Assembly (NCBI GenBank): GCA_910588105.1
Contig: CAJUQD010000003.1
Span: 28,290-92,289 of the forward strand
Direction of reading: 5' to 3'
DNA from: an uncultured Oscillospiraceae bacterium
GTDB lineage: Bacteria; Bacillota; Clostridia; Oscillospirales; Oscillospiraceae
DNA length: 64,000 nucleotides
Shown in pieces: positions 60,057-64,000 of this stretch. Each line of letters begins with the position of its first letter. The first letter of the stretch is position 1. The notes under the pieces are model-generated. The model was not told the DNA's origin, did not search any database, and worked only from the letters and a program-made list of their open reading frames with translations. Both the position numbers and the translations under genes were made by a program.

Positions 60057-60092
60057 AAAGCCGGACCGGCGGAAACGCCCGGTCCGGCTTTG
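60057..60092 (+). terminator. Terminator after larC
   Basis: A perfect 13-bp stem, AAAGCCGGACCGG (60057-60069) and CCGGTCCGGCTTT (60079-60091), with a 9-base loop, follows the lar genes. The T-run is short, with A's on the left, so it may work in both directions. Confidence 0.8.
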
Positions 60093-60203
60093 CATACGTG
60101 TGTGTTTTCCTCAATCCCATATGGATTTTTCCCGGCACATGTGGTACAATGCTCCAAAAAGCACCCGCGGCGCGGGGAAATGCGGAAAGGATGAGGAATA
60201 CAT

Positions 60204-63200
60204 ATGGCGGAAGAGCGCAACGACGAGCTGCTGCCCGAGGGGCAGGACGCGATGATGGTATACATCAACCCCGAGCTGATCCAAAGCTTGGCGGACGTAT
60301 CGGCCAGAAAGGAGCAGAGCTTCCGGGAGCTGCTGGAGGCGGCGGAGGAGGGGGATCTGGACGCCCAGTACCGGGTGGCCATGAACTACTGCAACGGCAC
60401 CGGGGGCGCCCAGCGGGACGAAAGCCTGGCCTTCCGATGGTTCACCCGGGCTGCGGAGGGGGACTACATTGCCGCCCAGTACGGCCTGGGCATGTGCTTC
60501 GGCCGGGGCATCGGCACGGAAAAGGACCCGGAGCGGGCCGTCCAGCTCTTCTCCCAGGCGGCGGAACAGGGCTACCCCCCCGCCCAGTGTGAGCTGGGGC
60601 TGTGCTACGAGCTGGGTTCCGGGGTGGAGATGGACAAGGAGCGGGCGGCAGAGCTCTACCGGGAGGCGGCGGAGCAGGACCACGCCCCCTCCCAGTGCAA
60701 TCTGGGCTTCTTCTATTACCGGGGCATCGGCGTGGAACAGGACTATGAGGAGGCCGCGGCCTGGTTTGCCAAGGCCGCCCAGCAGGAATATCCCCGGGCC
60801 CAAGAGCTGCTGGGCGAGTGCTTCGAGGCCGGCCTGGGCGTGGAGAAGGACGAGAAGCGGGCGGTGGAGCTCTACCGCGCCGCCCACGAGCAGGGCTTTG
60901 AGGCCGCCACCTGCGCCCTGGGGGTGTGCTACGACCGGGGCATCGGCGTGGAGCAGGACATGGAGGAGGCCGCCCGGCTGTACCGCCGGTGCGCCGAGGA
61001 GGACTACCCCAAGGGCCAGTTCCTGCTGGGGCAGAGCTATGAGCTGGGCCAGGGCGTGGAGCGGGACCCCGCCCAGGCGGTGGAGTGGTACGGCCGGGCC
61101 AGGGAGAACGACTATCCCCCCGCCGTGTGCGCCCTGGGGCTGTGCTATGAGCTGGGCACCGGGGTGGAGGCCGACCCGTCCCGGGCGGTGGAGTTCTACC
61201 GGGAGGCGGCAGAGCGGGGCTATGTCCCCGCCCAGTGCAATCTGGGCTTCTGCTACTACCGGGGCATCGGCGTGGATGTGGACGACGCCCAGGCCGTCCA
61301 CTGGTTCGAGCTGGCCGCCGAGGAGGGATACCCCCGGGCCCTCGGCCTGCTGGGGGACTGCTACGACTTCGGCTATGGCGTGGAGGAGGACCACCTGAAG
61401 GCCGCCCAGCTCTACCGGGCGGCCAGCGAGGCGGGCTACCCCCCCGCCACCTGCTCGCTGGGGCTGTGCTACGAGCTGGGCACCGGGGTGGAGCAGGACA
61501 TGGCGCGGGCGGTGGAGCTCTACCTCCAGGCCGCCGAGGCGGGGGACGCCAGAGCCCAGTGCAATCTGGGCTTCTGCTACTACCGGGGCATCGGCGTGGA
61601 GGAGGATAACGGCCAGGCGGCCCTCTGGTTCGAGCGTTCCGCCCAGCAGGGCCACGGCAGGGCCCTGTTCCTGCTGGGGCAGTGTTATGAGGGCGGCTTC
61701 GGCGTGGAGCAGGACATGGACCGGGCCGCCCGGCTCTACGCCGACGCGGACGAAAAAGGCCACCCCGCCGGCAGCTGCGCCCTGGGCCTGTGCTATGAGC
61801 TGGGCCGGGGGGTGGAGCAGGACAAGGCGCGGGCCGCCCAGCTCTACCGCAAGGGGGCCGAGGCGGGGGACGCCCGTGCCCAGTGCAACCTGGGCTTCTG
61901 TTACTACCAGGGCATCGGCGTGGAGCAGGACGACAGTCAGGCCGCGCAGTGGTTCGCCAAGGCCGCCGGGCAGGAGTACCCCCGGGCCCAGCAGCTGCTG
62001 GGCGAATGCTATGACAACGGCTACGGCGTGGAAAAGGATGAAGCCAGGGCGGCCCAGCTCTACCGCCTGTCCTATGAGGCGGGCTATCCCCCCGCCGCCT
62101 GCTCCCTGGGGCTGTGCTACGAGCTGGGCTCCGGCGTGGAAGCCGACCCCGCCCGGGCGGTGGAGCTCTACCGCGAGGCGGCGGAGCAGGGCTATGCCCA
62201 GGCCCAGTGCAACCTGGGCTTCTGCCACTACCGGGGCATCGGCACCCCGGAGGACAACAACGAGGCGGTAAAGTGGTTTTCCAAGGCCGCCGGGGCGGGC
62301 CAGCCCCGGGCCCAGCAGCTGCTGGGCGAGTGCTATGAGAACGGCTACGGCGTGGAAAAGAACCTGGAGAAGGCGGTGGAGCTCTACCGCAAATCCCACG
62401 AGCAGCGCTACCCCGCCGGCACCTGTTCGCTGGGGGTGTGCTACGAGTTTGGCCGAGGCGTGGAGCGGGACGTCAAACAGGCAGCGGAGCTCTACCGTCA
62501 GGCGGCGGAGCAGGGCAGCGCCTGGGCCCAGTGCAACCTGGGCTACTGCTACTACCAGGGCATCGGGGTGGACATGGACGACGCCGAGGCCGTGAAGTGG
62601 TTCACCCAGGCCGCCGCCCAGGGCAGCGCCCGGGCCAGCTTCCTGCTGGGCGAGTGCCATGAGTACGGCTACGGCGTGGAGGAGGACTTTGACGAGGCCT
62701 TCCGCCTCTACCGCACCGCCCACGAGGGGGGTTATCTGGCGGGCACCTGCTCGCTGGGCCTTTGCTATGAGCTGGGCCGCGGTGTGGAGGAGGACAAGGG
62801 GGAGGCTGCGCGGCTCTACCGCCAGGCCGCCCAGGCGGGCAATGCCCGCGCCCAATGCAATCTAGGCTTTTTCTACTACCTGGGCATCGCCGTGGAGGAG
62901 GACGACGTCCAGGCGGCGCAGTGGTTTGCAAAAGCCGCCGCCCAGGGCCACCACCGGGCGGAATTCCTGCTGGGCGAATGCTATGAAAACGGCTACGGCG
63001 TGGAAAAGGACGGGAAAAGGGCGGTGGAGCTGTATACGCTGGCCCACCAGGGGAAAAACTCCGACGGCACCTGCTCGCTGGGGGAGTGCTACGCCGCCGG
63101 GCTGGGCGTGGGGCGGGACGAGGCCCGGGCCGCCGCCCTATACGCCGAGGCCGCCCAGCGGGGCAGCGCCCGGGGGGCGTATTTGCTGGGGGGCTGTTAT

Positions 63201-63410
63201 GAGCAGGGCCTGGGAGTGGGCAAAGACCTGGACAAGGCCCGGGAGCTCTACCGGCAGGCCGCGGACAAAAAGCACCAAAAAGCGCAGGAGGCCCTGGAGC
63301 GGCTGAGCGCGGGAGAGGCTGCGCAGCCCAAGCCCGGGCCCGCCCCGGCCACCGGAAAGCCGGAGCAGAAAAGGGGGCGCAGGGGCTGGTGGCCCTTCGG
63401 CAGAAAGTGA
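60204..63410 (+). CDS. Giant Sel1-like repeat protein
   Basis: A 1068-residue protein made almost wholly of about 27 tandem 36-residue Sel1-like (TPR-related) repeats, from residue about 45 to 1030, each built on a core like LGxCYxxGxGVxxD followed by AxxLYxxAAxxG. They fall into a three-step cycle: CNLGFCYYRGIGV, then LLGECYENGYGV, then CSLGLCYELGTGV, so the higher-order period is 108 residues (324 bases). There is no signal peptide or membrane segment. The C-terminus is Pro/Lys-rich and ends RGWWPFGRK. It should form a long superhelical scaffold for protein-protein contacts in the cytoplasm. Partners are unknown; terminators or gaps separate it from both neighbours. Confidence 0.92.
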   Translation: MAEERNDELLPEGQDAMMVYINPELIQSLADVSARKEQSFRELLEAAEEGDLDAQYRVAMNYCNGTGGAQRDESLAFRWFTRAAEGDYIAAQYGLGMCFGRGIGTEKDPERAVQLFSQAAEQGYPPAQCELGLCYELGSGVEMDKERAAELYREAAEQDHAPSQCNLGFFYYRGIGVEQDYEEAAAWFAKAAQQEYPRAQELLGECFEAGLGVEKDEKRAVELYRAAHEQGFEAATCALGVCYDRGIGVEQDMEEAARLYRRCAEEDYPKGQFLLGQSYELGQGVERDPAQAVEWYGRARENDYPPAVCALGLCYELGTGVEADPSRAVEFYREAAERGYVPAQCNLGFCYYRGIGVDVDDAQAVHWFELAAEEGYPRALGLLGDCYDFGYGVEEDHLKAAQLYRAASEAGYPPATCSLGLCYELGTGVEQDMARAVELYLQAAEAGDARAQCNLGFCYYRGIGVEEDNGQAALWFERSAQQGHGRALFLLGQCYEGGFGVEQDMDRAARLYADADEKGHPAGSCALGLCYELGRGVEQDKARAAQLYRKGAEAGDARAQCNLGFCYYQGIGVEQDDSQAAQWFAKAAGQEYPRAQQLLGECYDNGYGVEKDEARAAQLYRLSYEAGYPPAACSLGLCYELGSGVEADPARAVELYREAAEQGYAQAQCNLGFCHYRGIGTPEDNNEAVKWFSKAAGAGQPRAQQLLGECYENGYGVEKNLEKAVELYRKSHEQRYPAGTCSLGVCYEFGRGVERDVKQAAELYRQAAEQGSAWAQCNLGYCYYQGIGVDMDDAEAVKWFTQAAAQGSARASFLLGECHEYGYGVEEDFDEAFRLYRTAHEGGYLAGTCSLGLCYELGRGVEEDKGEAARLYRQAAQAGNARAQCNLGFFYYLGIAVEEDDVQAAQWFAKAAAQGHHRAEFLLGECYENGYGVEKDGKRAVELYTLAHQGKNSDGTCSLGECYAAGLGVGRDEARAAALYAEAAQRGSARGAYLLGGCYEQGLGVGKDLDKARELYRQAADKKHQKAQEALERLSAGEAAQPKPGPAPATGKPEQKRGRRGWWPFGRK

Positions 63411-63586
63411 CCGCCGCCCGGAGGGCAGGGGGAGGCAAAATGTCAGAAAAAACGGCGGCAGAAGCGGCCATTTTGTGAATATCTTGCGGCACAGATGCGC
63501 AAACTGACGGCGGACGGCAGGGCGGGGAGGGGCGGCCCCGTTAGAGTGCGCAATTTTCCCCGCGGCGCGCAGGGCAATATTAGCGA
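63411..63586. other. Gap after the Sel1-repeat gene
   Basis: This stretch, part of a 316-base intergenic space, holds no gene I can support and no clear terminator. CAAAATG (63437-63443) and CATTTTG (63470-63476) form a loose dyad around a GC-rich segment. Confidence 0.4.
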
Positions 63587-63645
63587 AAATATACAATATA
63601 GGGCTTTGTATATTTCCATATAATTCTTTCCTCGTGCGTTATGAT
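63587..63645 (+). promoter_or_regulatory. Putative operator and promoter region of the arginine deiminase gene
   Basis: AAATATACAA (63587-63596) and TTGTATATTT (63606-63615) form a perfect 10-bp dyad with a 9-base spacer. Two -10-like boxes follow, TATAAT (63619-63624) and TATGAT (63640-63645), neither with a good -35. A regulated, possibly activator-dependent promoter is likely; the regulator could be an ArgR or Crp/Fnr-type protein, as in other arginine deiminase operons. Confidence 0.4.
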
Positions 63646-63726
63646 AAGGATGGTCATGATTTGGCCCGCCGGTGCGCGCAGGCGCGGCCAAAAATATTAT
63701 TCATGCAAACCGCATAAGGAGGAGCC

Positions 63727-64000
63727 ATGAAAGGCATTTGTGTCAGAAGCGAGATCAACCCGCTGAAAAAGGTGCTGCTGCACCGCCCCGGCAAAGAGCT
63801 GCTGAACCTGACCCCCGACACCCTGGGAGAGCTTTTGTTTGATGACATCCCCTTCCTGAAGGTCGCCCAGGAGGAACATGACGCCTTCGCCCAGATTCTG
63901 CGCGACAACGGCACCGAGGTGGTCTATCTGGAAGACCTGATGACCGACGTGCTCAGCCTCAATCCCAAGCTGGTGGAGCCCTTCCTGCGCCAGTGGCTGT
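63727..64000 (+). CDS. arcA: Arginine deiminase, N-terminal part (runs off the window)
   Basis: The first 91 codons of a gene that continues beyond the window. The sequence starts MKGICVRSEINPLKKVLLHRPGKE, followed by LTPDTLGELLFDDIPF, the substrate-binding Asp segment characteristic of arginine deiminase, and EVVYLEDL. The enzyme hydrolyses arginine to citrulline and ammonia, the first step of the ADI pathway that yields ATP and raises pH. AAGGAGGA lies just ahead of the ATG. No stop codon is reached, so the length is unknown. Confidence 0.93.
   Translation, partial: MKGICVRSEINPLKKVLLHRPGKELLNLTPDTLGELLFDDIPFLKVAQEEHDAFAQILRDNGTEVVYLEDLMTDVLSLNPKLVEPFLRQWL

Noticed and set aside
60111..62855. 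A 914-codon minus-strand frame opposite the Sel1-repeat gene
   Set aside because: Its apparent repeats mirror the repeats of the sense gene, and it has no plausible start signals.
60560..63250. Regular DNA repeats that could suggest a CRISPR array
   Set aside because: The repeats are in frame within one long protein gene, with coding differences and no unique spacers.

Overview
The window looks like chromosomal DNA of a GC-rich gut Firmicute, most likely class Clostridia, family Oscillospiraceae (Flavonifractor/Lawsonibacter-like). The reasons are AGGAGG-type ribosome binding sites, a T-box leader before a single-chain glycyl-tRNA synthetase, CCA-encoding tRNA genes, and carbohydrate genes of gut-Clostridia type. 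The genus is inferred, not shown.

Positions 1-39060 form a large Gram-positive glycan-utilisation locus. A lipoprotein is followed by two paralogous membrane-anchored GH3 proteins whose two catalytic domains are in swapped order. Then come an SGNH-hydrolase lipoprotein, a TIM-barrel sugar isomerase/epimerase, a GH2, a canonical GH3 and a GPH-type sugar symporter. A second GPH symporter has its own promoter with a perfect 16-bp palindrome, and meets a convergent AraC regulator. Divergent from the AraC gene run GH43, SGNH esterase, polysaccharide deacetylase, GH2 and GPH symporter, then a second GH43-GH2 pair. Downstream is a cytoplasmic sugar block: xylulokinase, a DUF4867 cupin-like protein, a fucose/arabinose-isomerase-family enzyme, a second FGGY kinase, AraD epimerase, split transketolase, mannonate dehydratase and an SDR mannonate oxidoreductase. 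Taken together this fits uptake and degradation of acetylated glucurono-arabinoxylan oligosaccharides: deacetylation, removal of arabinose, xylose and other sugars, pentoses to the pentose phosphate pathway, and uronic acid through mannonate.

Positions 39061-42350 hold visibly less GC-rich DNA: an OmpR-type regulator with a degenerate receiver, a possible 29-residue ORF, a sigma-region-4-like protein, an excisionase-like protein and a tyrosine recombinase. The layout recalls the regulatory/recombination end of Tn916-like elements, and it abuts the 3' end of a tRNA-Val gene. A Met-Glu-Val tRNA operon follows on the minus strand.

Positions 42700-60100 are mostly housekeeping: pta, an XRE regulator, lepA, mutS, mreC, maf, a U32 peptidase, zapA, a small membrane protein, T-box plus glyS, an LtaS-like membrane sulfatase-fold protein, larE and larC. 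Several intergenic spaces carry long hairpins or short repeats. The right end has a 1068-residue Sel1-repeat protein and the start of arginine deiminase, which runs off the window.

Promoters, terminators and operators below were found by eye from consensus matches and dyad symmetry; none has been tested by folding or database search.
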